64,000 nt of DNA from Lycorma delicatula. Lineage: Eukaryota > Arthropoda > Insecta > Hemiptera > Fulgoridae. The stretch's first letter is position 1; each line of letters opens with the position of its first letter. Made by a program: the position numbers and the translations under genes. This document shows, piece by piece, positions 34,301 to 46,189 of this stretch. The DNA lies in NCBI RefSeq assembly GCF_047948215.1, contig NC_134461.1, positions 126,986,512 through 127,050,511 on the forward strand. The letters are read 5' to 3'. Under the pieces are notes generated by a model, which saw only the letters and a list, made by a program, of their open reading frames with translations, ran no database searches and was not told the DNA's origin.

Positions 34301-34774
34301 GGTTTTTTCTGTATTTTTTGGACTAAGTTTTATATATGGGAGTGGTCTTATTCAAACCGCTCATTCTGTTCTCTCAAATATAATAAAGCTTCACAATTAG
34401 CCAACACAATTGGAAACATTGTTCGACAAACTGATTGTTGTTTCATAGACATATACTTTGTTACAAGCACTACATTATTATTTGTGCACTTCTGATTAAC
34501 ATGTACTTTCACTAATGATGTCAAATTTATAATGATCTTATGATAAATATATCACTACAATATATATTATAATGTTATTTTTCAGGAAAATGTTGGGTTA
34601 GATAAGTTATTTTATAATAAATTACACCTTGCAAAAAAACTATAAATTATAATTATTTTTTTTAATTTTATACGAATTTATTATCTATGAAATATTACAA
34701 AAGCCATTAAAAATATAAACGTTTTATTTTTTTGAATGTGTATGTTTCAATTTTTCTGACAAGTGAACAATAAA

Positions 34775-35023
34775 GCAACTCTACCATGGCCCAATAAGAT
34801 GAGGATGATCTGTAATCTTTTACACTCAGACCTACCATTCCCGTGACGTATGGTTAATTGAACCCCTACCACCAAAGCAAATTATTAGTATGCACGGTTT
34901 AGTTTTTAAATCCATATAGAAGCAACTAACTTTTACTAGGTTTTAACCTGAGACTACTAGACTTCGAAAATCAGCTGTTAGACAACTGATTTACGAGTTA
35001 CCCACTAGACCAGCTTGGTGGGA
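34775..35023 (-). repeat. tRNA-derived SINE, copy in unit B
   Basis: Same SINE, at the same place within the duplicated unit, as 24705-24958. Head at 35023 (CCACCAAGCTGGTCTAGTGG). Confidence 0.7.
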
Positions 35024-35611
35024 TAAATATATACATATACACACTCGAGTAAAGAAATAAACTATATGTAATCCAAAATTTATTATGTAATAATAATGAA
35101 AAGTTAACAGTAGGGCACCAATTTTCCAGATGTCCAACTACAATGCTTAAATTCAGACTAGGTAATTTAAAAAAAAATTAAAACATTACTTGAAAAATTT
35201 TAAGACAATTCAAATAAATATTTTCCTTAAAAGGACTTTTTTTATCAATCTTTATTTCACTGGATTTTTTAACTGACTTTTTGTAATTCATTTATGCAAA
35301 AGCAACATGTATATTTAGGCCTTTGTTAAACAAATTATAAAAGAAAATTTCTACACACTGCTTTTTTAGTACCACTTTAGTTTTTTCTTACACTGAACAT
35401 AATTCAAAATTTTATTTTAATATTACTGAAATACATTTATTTTTCTTTATACTTTTTCCGTAGCGTGTTACCTATAAAATATTAGAATGATATGTACAGT
35501 ACGTATAATAACCGTTTTTTAAATTACCCTTTCCAATTATCCAGCTTTGGCCTTGCTAAGGTCCATCTGGGTAATTGGTGTTCCATTGAATACAAAATCT
35601 AATATACTTAC

Positions 35612-35740
35612 CCTTTCATTTTCAACTTTTAAATTTTCTGATTTAACCAAATTGGTCTCTTCAATTGCTAAAGGATCTTTTTCAATATCACCATTAATAA
35701 CATTTAGCGGTTCCTCTTTCAGTTGTACTAAATCTACTTC
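35612..35740 (-). CDS. phase-0 cassette exon, copy B (paralog of 25565-25693)
   Basis: Same 43-codon length, acceptor (TTTTTATTACAG) and donor (GTAAGT) as copy A. Differences by eye: SM to LV near the start (so no Met), LDV to LNV, TDFVKL to TNLVKS, and ERVSV to ERVSI after the donor. The open frame with intact splice sites shows no stop. It is either a second alternative exon of the same - strand gene or a leftover of a duplicated gene. Copy B sits upstream of the proposed start-codon exon at 28355, so on this model it would be non-coding leader unless an earlier start exists. Confidence 0.5.
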
Positions 35741-36823
35741 CTGTAATAAAAAACAAAATATGAATGCTATAAAGTAAATATGTTCATGATTATTTGTATA
35801 ATTTATAAAATAAAAGTATCTCTAATTCGCTCATCATACACATTAAAAGTGCAGCCACAGTTACATTATTATTAGGCAAGTGTAATGTGCAAGGTTTTGT
35901 GTGGGAAAACAAGTAAAACATTACCTAATATATTTACCACACACGTCATTCCATGTTAAATCAACAAGGCACACGACTTGAGCTACTGGTTCTTTCATAA
36001 AACTTTGTATGAATTAACTGTTGATAGAGTTTTGAGAAAATGCTGAATTTCAGATCTCTCATAAACTGTTTTGTTTTTACAGATCTTCACAGTTCCTGGA
36101 AAATGGCAAATTTTGACTTGTGGTAGTAATGAATTTCAGAAAAACCAGTCTTTAATTTATTACTATATATATACATGCTATTTGACATTATATTATAAAG
36201 CAGTTGAGAAAATTTGAAATGGGGACTGCTTTGGGAGCAGGAGATAAAAACAAAATATGTCAATGTTTTAGCAAAATTTACTTTTTTAAAAATTAGTAAT
36301 TAGTTTTTATAACAAGACTGCAATAAATGTTAATTAAGACAAAATGATGTTGAAAATCATTTCACTTTATACTTAATAGTGAAATTAAGTTAATAACTGT
36401 ATGTAAAACAATAAATCTCAAACATCTTTAAGTGATCATAAAAACACAAGTATAAAACATAATTATGTATAAAATATAATTCTCAAGACTTATCTCTTCT
36501 AATAGAAGAGATACAATAATATAAATAATAACTGTATGACTAATAATTAAAATATAATAAAGCACATCTTTAAATAATTACAGTTATGGCATTTGTGATT
36601 TGTACATTTTGACAGTCTTAAAATCTTGAACAATATACAAAAAGTAAGGCAAATCAATAAGAATTTCAAATTAAGGTTTTATAAATTCTTAAATTAACAG
36701 TTTCATTCCAGTAGCTATTATTTATTTTAAATAAATATTTTAATTTATATTAATTTTAATAATAGTCTCATAAAATATATCAACAGCACTTATGTATTTA
36801 TTAATGCTAATGTACTGTTTTTT

Positions 36824-37226
36824 TCTGATTAGTCTCTGGAATGTAAAGTATTACTTCAGAGGATGATATGTATGAATGTAAATGAGGTTTAGTCTTGTAC
36901 AATCTCAGGTCAACCGTTCCTAAGATGTGTGGTTATAATTGAAACTCAACCGCAAAAGGAAAACACCATTATTAATGATCTAGTATTCAAATCTGTATAA
37001 AAGAAAGTTCTAAGGTTCAAATCCTAGTAAAGGCAGTACAGATGTACAGAGATGTACTTTTATACAGATTTGAATACTACTAGATCATGGATATTGGTGT
37101 TGGGTTACAATTAACTGCCTATCTCAGGAATGGTCGACCTGAGACTCTACAAGACTACACTCCATTTATACTCATATATTTCATCCTCTGAAGAAATATC
37201 TTGCAGCGATTCCAGAGGCTAATCAG
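36824..37226. repeat. two SINE tails in inverted orientation (about 400 bp palindrome)
   Basis: 36824-37002 is a - strand SINE tail/body and 37056-37226 the same region on the + strand. They share TTACTTCAGAGGATGA and its inverse, GTACA-(A/G)-TCTCAGGT, TAGTATTCAAATCTGTATAA and GATTAGTCTCTGGA. The centre holds a B-box-like GGTTCAAATCC. A transcript would fold into a long, imperfect hairpin. Confidence 0.8.
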
Positions 37227-37439
37227 AAAAAGAGAGAATGGTAACGTACTAATTAATCTTTCAAAGTAATGCTTCTAATTAATTAAATTTTTTGTGATTT
37301 AATAAATGTAATCTGATATTTTCATTGGCTTTTAATTATTGCTACTTAAAAATTATACCAAGAACATTAGTATCAAGTTAAATTTTAAAAGTGTGTTTAT
37401 TTGGTTATTTGAAATACCTTATTATTTCTCTGTCAGTTT

Positions 37440-39340
37440 TTAATTTGCCCGAGTAATTACCTTTTCAGATAATGTTTATCTATGTCTAGAACAGTTTTCG
37501 GATTAACTTCTGTTAGTACTTCCTGTCGAGGTAATATTAGAATATCACTGTGTGCTGGAAAAACATAAGAAGGAGATGGACCTTGAAAGTGAGGAAAACT
37601 TACTTCCATTTCTTCTGTCGATTCTTTTCTAGATATTACACAAGCTAACCACCAAGCACCATTATAATGCACGAGACAAAACCTTTTATATCACAAATTT
37701 AAGGAAAACAAACTTCTCTTTCGTGCAAAACTTTAAGTTGTTCATATTCTTCATTTCTGGAAATAATTTTTGTTTTAAAATATCCTTAACTGACTGGTAA
37801 AAAAGCATGCAACTTCTGAATATCTGAGATTGCCATTGTTTTGCTAAATACCTTTCTTCTTCCAGATACTTTTCATTTAAAACAAATATGAAATTCATAT
37901 TTTTAATATTTGACCAAGCCTAATCATAAAGCTGAGTGACTGTTGTTACCTGATCTTGCTATGGGCGTTATAAACTTGCTTTTGATTAGACTATCACCAA
38001 AACCAACAAATGCACTTTTTTATGTGATGTGGCAAAGGAGTCCACTCCGCCTCTGCACCAAAGTCATCCTCATCGTACATTAAATTCACAAAATTTTTAC
38101 GATTTTTATATCGTGCTGCTGAGCCATCTGAGAAGTAAATTAGTTTATTCACAATATAATACTTTTCTTTTAAAAACTGAATTAGTTTTTTTCTGAATAA
38201 GGTGACCTGATATTCAACATACTTAAGGCAGTCAAGACATAACAACAAAATTATATTTTAAAGTGTCTGCAAATTCTTGGCTTTTAAAATAAATAGCGAA
38301 AGGACGAATTGTAGGCTGTTGATTGTTCCAGTGATACCCTTGGGCTTCATCTTGTAGTACAAATGAATGATTTTCAGTAAAGTCACATAGTGCGAAAAGA
38401 TTCCAGGTTCAATTACAGTTTTTACACTTTTTAAGAAGTTTGACTGCTGAGAAGGAACGAATGAATGGCAAAAGAGAATCGATAATTTTTCAATTAACAT
38501 CTGAATAAAATTTTCTGTGTTCTTCTCTACTGTTTCTACATACACACATACATACACAACCCAATTTTAATACCTGTATGAGTTTCATTACTGTTGATAT
38601 ATCTCTTTCAGATTAGCCAGTACTAGTTTTTGTTGAACATGAATGTTTCTATAAGGTGATTTGATTGTAACTCAGTCTTTTTTGCCTGGCTTTACACAAC
38701 TTACATCCGATTTGAAATATATTTTGATCCATATACTTTCCAGGTTTAGAGTTCGATAATGACAAAATCCCTTGTTCATTAATTAGTTGTTTTGCCTGTT
38801 GTATCATGAAATTTGTTGTTGCTGGGAATTCATCTTGCACTTTTTTGAAGCTCCAACTTCGTGTAAGAATTGTGATTTTAAGACTTCTATCTGTTATACA
38901 ATTAAATTTTTCTTTTAACTCTTCAAAGATTTCGATATCAGGTTCAACTTGAGATGAAGTTTCAGAGTTTTTTGTAGCTGCATTAAATATTTTTTCCAAA
39001 ATTGACGACTCAATTTTTGCAAACTTTTTGGGAGGATTTGTTTTCTCTTGCAATTTTTTAGATTTTACAGGGGTTTCCCCAATACTCACTACTCTCAATG
39101 CGCCTGTCTAATGCATACATCATAAAGGACTTCTTCACTATCATCTGCTGCTGCTTCTTCTTCTTCTGAAGCTTTAATACTGAGGCAAGTTTTTTCTGAC
39201 ACTTATCACCAATCTACCAATTTCTAAAGCTTTCTAAACTTGGATTTTTTTCTGTCATCCATGTTAAAACTTTTCTTAAATTTTTAGTAACATTATAATG
39301 ACTTGTTTCTTGAAATGGATTAATTTAATATTGTAATAAG
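37440..39340 (-). pseudogene. transposase-like protein of the long-TIR transposon
   Basis: - strand pieces in order. First is a Cys-containing start (CQKKLAS). 39098-38649 has LTRSWSFKKVQDEFPATTNF and AKQLINEQGILSLSNSKPGK. 38557-38258 and neighbouring frames give FTENHSFVLQDEAQGYHWNN and QPTIRPFAIYFK. 38248-37994 reads LIYFSDGSAARYKNRKNFVN and a following EAEW. 37672-37457 has HFQGPSPSYVFPAHSDILIL. The SDG-x2-x-x-YKNRKNF block is a hallmark of a multicopy family I know from hemipteran genomes, where it is usually annotated only as uncharacterised. Acidic residues in HSFVLQDE, SDG and DFG could form a DDE-like site (inference). Several frameshifts. Confidence 0.6.
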
Positions 39341-39917
39341 TTGCCACGCTTCAAAAGATACCTAACTTTAAAAAAAAAAGACCTTAATTAACCACACAAC
39401 ACTTAGCGATCAATAAATGAACACTGAATATTTTGACTTCACGGCAGGTACATCTATACAGTGTTCATGCTTTCTTACATGATGTTATTCCACAAATAAA
39501 TTATAAAAATAAATAAAATATTTTAGGTCATATTTAATATTGTTTACGTAAAAAAAATGGAGAAAGATTATGACTTAACTGATGATGTACATTTTCTTAA
39601 CAGTACATTTTCTTTTATAATTTGTATTGATTGCACTGACTCATTGCATTATATCATTACCATTTTTTTGAGTTGAGGTATACTATTTCTTATTACTAGA
39701 AAAAAACAAATGAGCAACATATTACCTCATTATTTTCAGTTTCTTTTTGCAAGACGTTTTATTTGATTTTGCAAGTTCAGACAACAAAAATTTAAATATT
39801 TAACACCTAAAAACCCCAAAAAAGATTTTTTTTTTTGCTAAAACATTGATACGCATTTTTTTCTCCTAATCCCAATGGTTAATCCTGGTTTCAAATCTGC
39901 ACAGCTATTTTATAATA

Positions 39918-41645
39918 TAATAATGAATAAAATCAAAGATATGAACCACCCACCCTTATGCTGAGAGGAAAAAAAGGAAATATGGCCCACACCAATAAAG
40001 AAAATGCTGAAATTTTGGCAGAAACCTTCAATAGACTCCTCAACTGTGACGACCCCCCAGAGCTTTTTGAGATTGACACTGAAACTCCAGTTAAAACTTC
40101 ACCAGTAAATATCAACCCGCCAACAATTCAAGAAGTTCTCACAGCCTTAAATGAAATAAAAAACTACAAAAAAAGCGGAGAAGACCAGCTTTTCGCAGAA
40201 CTCTAGAAACACTCATCAGTTTATTCAGTCAAAACTTCCCTACATCTATGCCTCGTGAAAATATGGAACGAAGAACAACTTCCAGAACACTGGACCACAG
40301 CCCTCATCCATCCATTACATTACGAGGTTGCCCGGAGCAAATAATATCCCTAAAACTTATGAAGGACTTATATAAAAGACGGAAAAAACAACTAATAATC
40401 ACCTTCGTCGACTTTAAAAGGGCCTATGATTGTATACACCGACCATCCATGCTGAATATTCTGAGATACCTGGGCCTTCACCCTAAACTCGTAAACATGA
40501 TAAAATTAACTTTAACCGATACCCAGTCCAGAGTGAAATTCAGAGGTGAACTCTCTCAACCCTTCTACATAAAAACTGGATTGAGGCAAGGAGACGGCCT
40601 CTCACCACTCCTTTTTAACTGCGCCCTCGAATTTGTCATGAGAAAATGGTATGAAATAAATCCCAAAAATATAAAAATGGGTACTAAGAAAAACTCCATC
40701 GCACTAAATTGCCTAGGATTTGCAGATGACCTCGCTCTTTTAGCAAATAATATTCAAGAAGCCAAAACACAAATCATGAGCCTTCAAAACCTAGCACAAA
40801 AGATAGGGCTTCATATTTCTTTAGAAAAAACTGAACTAATGGCCATAGATCCTCTGGTAATAGAGCACATTACGGTAAACAATCAGAAAATTAAAATAGT
40901 AAAACAATTTAAATATCTAGGGGAAATAATAACTTATAATTTAAATGAAAAAGTGACATGGCAAAACAGGACAAATAAAATGATTAAATCCCAAAAATTA
41001 ACTTGGTCAACATATAACAAAAAATGCCTTTCGAATAAAACAAAACTTAAACATTATAAAACTGTAGTACAGCCAGAAGTCACGTACGGAAGCGAGACCC
41101 TTTTCAAAATCACTCAGAAAAACCGAATTGAAAAAATTCTGAAAATAGAGAGGAGAATTGTCAGAACGTGTATCAATAAAAAACACCAAAAAGAAGGCCG
41201 ATGGTGGATTGTGCCAAATGAGGTGGTGTATCGAGAAATAGAGCCTGTTACTGATACTATGCGGAAAAAAAGAATCTCTTTCTTCGGTCATCTCATAAGG
41301 ACACCGCAAACAAGACTGTCAAGAAATATCATTGAATAGCTCTGGTTCCAAAAGCTAGAAGTAGGATGGATCAAAGAAATTAGAGAAGATATGAAAGAAT
41401 TGGGATTTCCCTGACCGACCTACAGAATAAAACTGGAAAAATTACAAAGCTAAAAGCATTAGATTTAAACAAAAGACAAAATACAACGAAGAGGGTGTTT
41501 ACGGATGAAGAAAAGAAAGCAAGATCTGAACGGATGAAGAAATACTGGGCAGCTCGAAAGAGTAAAATAACACGCTTTTCTCAGAAAAGATCCAACTAAA
41601 TTTGACTTAAGTGGTCCCATGTTGGCCGTAAAAGCATAATAATAT
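39918..41645 (+). mobile_element. RTE-like LINE, 5' truncated, inserted in the long-TIR transposon
   Basis: Begins abruptly after CACAGCTATTTT, which continues differently in the uninterrupted transposon copy at about 22535. That marks the insertion point. It ends after TAAAAGC with an ATAATAATATAATA tail (41635-41650), typical of RTE-type 3' ends. Endonuclease is missing. Confidence 0.7.
39958..41339 (+). pseudogene. RTE-like reverse transcriptase (long but defective)
   Basis: Best preserved RT in the window. 39958-40206 covers the pre-RT region (LFEIDTETPVKTSPVNINPP, then KSGEDQLFAEL and a stop). From 40248 a frame of 363 codons carries CPEQIISLKLM, ITFVDFKRAYDCIHRPSMLN (box A with catalytic Asp), SRVKFRGELSQPFYIKTGLR with QGDGLSPLLF (box B), CLGFADDLALL (box C, catalytic Asp pair intact), FKYLGEIIT, and a C-terminal part with YGSETL. 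At about 40318 the frame jumps from the KIWNEEQLPEHWTTALIHPL region straight to CPEQII, so about 60 residues of RT fingers are deleted. After 41339 another frame continues with GWIKEIREDMKELG and ends near 41600. Not functional. Confidence 0.85.
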
Positions 41646-41769
41646 AATATCAATATATAACATTTATGATCGTAATATAAATCACATTAATAAGTTACAA
41701 TAATAAAGTATAATATCAATCAAAATTATTATTTTAATAATATTCTCAATTAGTAACATGTGAAGTATT

Positions 41770-43770
41770 TTTTTTTTATCTTAAATAAATATTAAATTAT
41801 CAGGCACTGGCAGCAAACACAACTTACGCACAGGTTTTTGAAGCTGACTATTAATAGTCTTTAAATGGACGACTCGAACTAATTGGTCAGGACCTGGATA
41901 AACTTTAATGATAATTCTGAATTTCCATTGCATCAGTGAACAGTTCTCCTTTGAGATTAATACTAAGTCTCCGATAGACAGAATAGACGAAGGGAAATGC
42001 AATTTATTTCTCTGTTGTAGATAATGAACACAATCCATAGACCATCATTTTCAGGTAGATTGGAAGAATTTCCGGAGTAAATGCCAACGATGTAGGCGGT
42101 TAATTTTAATTTCTTTATGATTGGGTTCAGGTAAAGACATAAGTGGACAACCGATAAGAAATGTCCAGGCGATATTGGTTATGGGTTCCTATGCTCTGTA
42201 GAAATGCTAAAAATGGGACGAGAATTAAGACAAAATTCAACCAGAGTTAAAACCGTACACAATTCTTCAATGCTCAAGATCGTTTGTTCTACTGCACGAC
42301 GTAGATTATATTTTACACTTTCAATTGTGCTCTCCCATAAGCCACCAAAATTGTGGGGAATAAGGTGGAATAAATGACCGTGATGAATGTTTGGCTTAAA
42401 AGGCTTGAATGTTTGATTTTAGATTTTCTGAATTTAAAAATTTAAATAAACCATACAAAATATTCTCGGCCGAATGGAAGTTGGAACCATCATCTGAAAA
42501 TATTTGGGTAGGAATACCTTTGTGAAATAAATCTCTTGAGCGTTGCTATGAATGACTGTGTAGTCAAATCCGAGACTAATTCTAAACTAACTGCCTTAGT
42601 ACTGAGACATATAAAAACTGCGATATAAGAGTTTCTTAAGGCTTTGAACAGCTGCCAGCCATGACGAATCATAAGTGGACCTCCTTAGTGTATAGACAGA
42701 GAATCGACGAGAACGTACTATTCTAAAGGGGGTAAACTGATGTAGTTGCATTTGAGTTTTCATGTGAAAACGAAAACAATTCAAACATTTATTAACGACT
42801 GATGAAATGCTTGTTTTAGCATTTAAGACCCAATATTTCTGGCATAATGAATGATGCGTCAATCGTGTACCAAATTGTAAAAGAGATAAATGCTCAGCAG
42901 TAATAAATAATTTAGTTATATTTGCTTTTGAGTGTACGATAATAGGATGTTTCAACAGAATCAGTTTAATAAATTTTCCAAACCTTTTCAAGTATAGTTC
43001 AATGATCTAAGGTATTATTGCTTGTATAAAGGAATGTAACAGTATTCTTATGTTTAATGTTAGATCTAGAATAGTAACTAACATTATGTAGTTTATGAAT
43101 CTTGCTAACGTTTGAAGTAGGATGTTTGCGATAAGATTTAAATGCATTGTTGTACTTTAACATTCGCATTTCCAATACTGAATTCCATAATTTGGCAGTA
43201 TTATAATCTAGTCTTGTTGTTAGAAACTGAATTACAATGAATTCAAATATGTAAACTGGAAGTTGCATTCCTTCAAGCGAGTTGACAAATGAAGAAATGT
43301 CATTAATGAATTTAGATGGAAGATCTGATTCTCTTTTCAAAAAAAATTATTTTTTAAAATGCAATCCGCATTAAAATATTCGATGATAGATTTAGTATCA
43401 AACTGTATTATCAATAAATCTAATGCGATTTTATAATTTTCATCAATTATTGGAAGATTTTTAATAATGGCTATGGTTTTGTCTCTTACTGATGAATGTA
43501 AATAATGTAATTTTTGAATATTTATTAAATCTTGCTGAATGTGGATTTAATCATTAAATATATTAAAAAAGTGAGGCCATTCAAGAATATCACCTTTAAA
43601 CAATGGAAAATTGATAAGATGCTATTGTAATTGTTTAACAACTGTGTCTACAGAATGTTCTTGATTATTTAATCTATGCTGACTATTTATCTGCGAATAA
43701 TCCAATTCCTGTAATAGAGTCCTTAATTGATTTTCTTTGACATAGTTTTGTTCTTTATCCATAATGATTA
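41770..43770 (-). mobile_element. BEL/Pao retrotransposon with internal deletion joining gag to integrase
   Basis: - strand. Gag lies from about 43770 to 43000, including 43340-42999: LPSKFINDISSFVNSLEGMQ, then KLWNSVLEMRMLKYNNAFKS. Integrase then follows at once. 42991-42596 reads HPIIVHSKANITKLFI, HLSLLQFGTR and KCLNCFRFHMKTQM. 42672-42490 has STKAVSLELVSDLTTQSFIA. 42038-41781 is the C-terminal domain with GDLVLISKENCSLMQWKFRI and HPGP-type PGPDQLVRVVHLKT. Protease, RT and RNase H, which should separate gag from integrase, are absent. Several stops. LTRs not identified. Confidence 0.8.
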
Positions 43771-43779
43771 CCATAACTA

Positions 43780-45137
43780 ATATGGCCAAAAACCAAGTAA
43801 AACTAAATTACACAAATATTTTATAGGTTATGGTGTTATGTAAATTACGAACTCAGTTTCAATGTAGTGAAGAAAACTCCAAAATAATATTTTCGTTCAT
43901 TCATAATTTAATTATTATTGAAGATCACCATTGGAAATTGAATTTTCCAATCATAAGAAAGAATGCAACAAATTAATGAGTTCTATCTTCAGGAAACTGT
44001 GTATTACACACAGTATCCAGTCTGTGTGGAATATACAGTAATTAAGACTATATCAGACAGTTACTCTACCAGTTTTACAAAATTAAAAACAAAAGTTATC
44101 GTAATCTTTTTTTCCTAAAATGATCAACAATTTTGTAGAAAAAATCAAATTGGCGAGTTACAAATTAAACATTTTTAAGTATATAAAATGGATTACTTGT
44201 AAAATGCATACTATTTTTATTGGTAATTCCAACATAAATATTCCTTTATAGTTTGATAATGATTTTGTTCTTTATTAAATATTTTATAAATTAAAAAATT
44301 AGAGTTTTTATGAATAAAAAAAAAACATCAACGAAAAAGAGGTTGTTAGACTAACAAAAATGTATCGCTGCCTCTCTTCTTTAGAAGTATTGTCAGGTCA
44401 AATTAAGGTGATGAATTTTTTAGTAGTGTCTTTGTAAATAAAAAAATGGAAATAAATAATTTTTGTATTATATTCTACAATTTAATTAAAAAGTTATGGA
44501 TGAACTTGACATATTTTAATAAATTATTTTTCTAGGTTAGAAGGGCAATATCATTTTATGAACTACAAATATGGCTCGGTAATTGAAAAAAGCAAAACTA
44601 GAAATTAATTTAATATATCACCGCATCGATGGCACAGGCGTACTTGTCTGTTATATCGAAGTCCGAGGTTTGATTCTGGACTTCCTGACTGATGACTTGC
44701 GACTAGATTTTAAATCATCTAAAATAATTGTTTTTACACATTAACCGTACCGTATTTTGCTTACCCCACGAGTACAGTACGTTTAGATTGTGCGATAACT
44801 TTATTTCCTTGGTTAATTATGGATTGGCCGATTAACCTAAATTTGATAACCATGTAATTTGTTTCATTTCTGTTTGTTTATTTTTGGGATACTACTTCGC
44901 TGGTATTATAAATAGAAAACAATATTAGAAATGCTTGGATATGATATTAAAAAATGATATGATATTAAAAAAAATATGATATTAAAAAATGATATGATAT
45001 AAATGGATATAATATTTTGTAAAAATAGGACAGTGCAAATTGTATTCTAAAATCCATTACATAAGTATGGATACACCAGGAAAACAAAAAGAACACTTAT
45101 TTTAAATTATATTAAAATAATATAAAAAACATCTTAC
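43780..45137. other. non-coding DNA with a tRNA-like relic and a minisatellite
   Basis: 44618-44688 (+) is tRNA-like, with B-box-like GGTTTGATTCTGG. 44938-45015 contains four imperfect units of GATATGATATTAAAAAAT. The remainder is AT-rich with no recognised signal. Confidence 0.4.
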
Positions 45138-45280
45138 CTCAACCAAAAATGAAAGTCACCTATCTAAAACAATGTGTAAGAAATAATAATTGTTGGTAAT
45201 AAATCAAGAGTGACCGCAGACGCAAGGATCAAAATTGAATAGCGTACAGCAGCGCCATCTTTTTCTAACAATCCCGGACT
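45138..45280 (-). promoter_or_regulatory. candidate promoter-proximal leader exon of the - strand zinc-finger gene
   Basis: On the - strand, AAAAGATGGCGCTGC (about 45270) resembles the AAGATGGCGGC motif often found at insect and vertebrate transcription starts. About 130 bases downstream, TTTTGGTTGAG meets the consensus donor GTAAGA after 45138. The ATG in the motif opens only a short frame (MALLYAIQF then stop). Spliced to 28504, the leader has an in-frame TGA before the MNGLV start. The DNA to its right is less AT-rich. Linking it to the zinc-finger gene is inference; it could serve another transcript. Confidence 0.3.
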
Positions 45281-45289
45281 GACCGTTAC

Positions 45290-45840
45290 ATTTCACAATC
45301 CTCATTCTGTCACACGTAATTTTTCTGTCGCCCCCCCACCCCTGCAGATGACGTAGCGTCTAGACAAAACAACAAACTCTTCAACTGTCACAGAAAATAA
45401 ATTATGAAAAAGTATTTCCTACACTGCACGCTTCTCACTTCTCATAACAACCGACCGACACCGAAAGTTGAATATTAATTTTTTTTCCGATTAATTTTTT
45501 TTCAGGCTCATATTCATTTTTTTTTAATAATTATACAAAATAATAATTGAAACCAAATTTTCGCTTAAACCTTCGTACACGTTAACAAAGGAACGTAACC
45601 AACGAAACCCAAACGGTAATGATAAGCTTTTCAGTTATTTCGTTTTACCTAATATTCAATTTACGGATATAATTTACATTCGCAATATTTATAACTGCAC
45701 TTGGACATAAAAAAAAAAAAAAATAGTGAAAGTCCGTTTATAATTTTTTCTTTTTTACTAAATACTCCTATTATTTGTAATATAAAAACAACAGTTTAAA
45801 ATACATAATAGTGTAATTAAAAATAAAAATCATATGTCGA
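45290..45840. other. less AT-rich upstream region, nothing recognised
   Basis: Contains a C8 tract near 45330 and poly-A/T runs. It may be promoter-upstream DNA of the - strand gene, but no specific element is supported. Confidence 0.3.
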
Positions 45841-45842
45841 CA

Positions 45843-45915
45843 GATTAGTGTCATAGAAAGTAGCGTGCTTGCTTGCTACACCAAAGGTGTCGGGTTCGAT
45901 TCTCTGTCAGGGGAT
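45843..45915 (+). repeat. tRNA-like SINE head
   Basis: A-box-like TCATAGAAAGTAGCGTG and a good B box, GGGTTCGATTCTC. The stems do not close as in a functional tRNA. Confidence 0.5.
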
Positions 45916-46189
45916 CTGAACACAATTTTACAACTTAGATCATATCGTATTTAGTAACTAATCAGCAAAGAAAAGAGAGAAAAAAAAACAGGAACATCTG
46001 TTTAATGTAGGTAATAAAAAGCAGACTACTGTATTTCACAACACAGCCCGGCCCGTCTACAATACAAATACGCGGGCGAACACAAACACGCTAACATACA
46101 TTTAGTATGAATTTAATTCAAAAATTATATTTAGAGGACACAAAGTAATTTATAGTTATAATTTTTCGCGTCTCATTTCATTTTTATAA

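Larger units (their letters stand above)
34606..36150. repeat. segmental duplication unit B (with cassette exon)
   Basis: Partner of unit A (24498-26360) and, from 35055, of unit C (20990-23215). The left end begins in the same LINE scrap as unit A. Confidence 0.8.
35945..39915 (-). mobile_element. DNA transposon with long TIR, larger copy (about 4 kb)
   Basis: The left TIR from about 35948 (TTCCATGTTAAATCAACAAG) matches the TIRs of the copy at 21385-22875. The right TIR is cut at about 39915 by the LINE inserted there. The - strand coding relic (about 39340-37440) belongs to a hemipteran-type transposase-like family with an N-terminal HTH-like block and a DDE-like core. A pair of inverted SINEs (36824-37226) has inserted near its 3' end. 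Confidence 0.6.

Noticed and set aside
41007..41309. 100-codon - strand open frame
   Set aside because: Antisense to the RTE-like RT.
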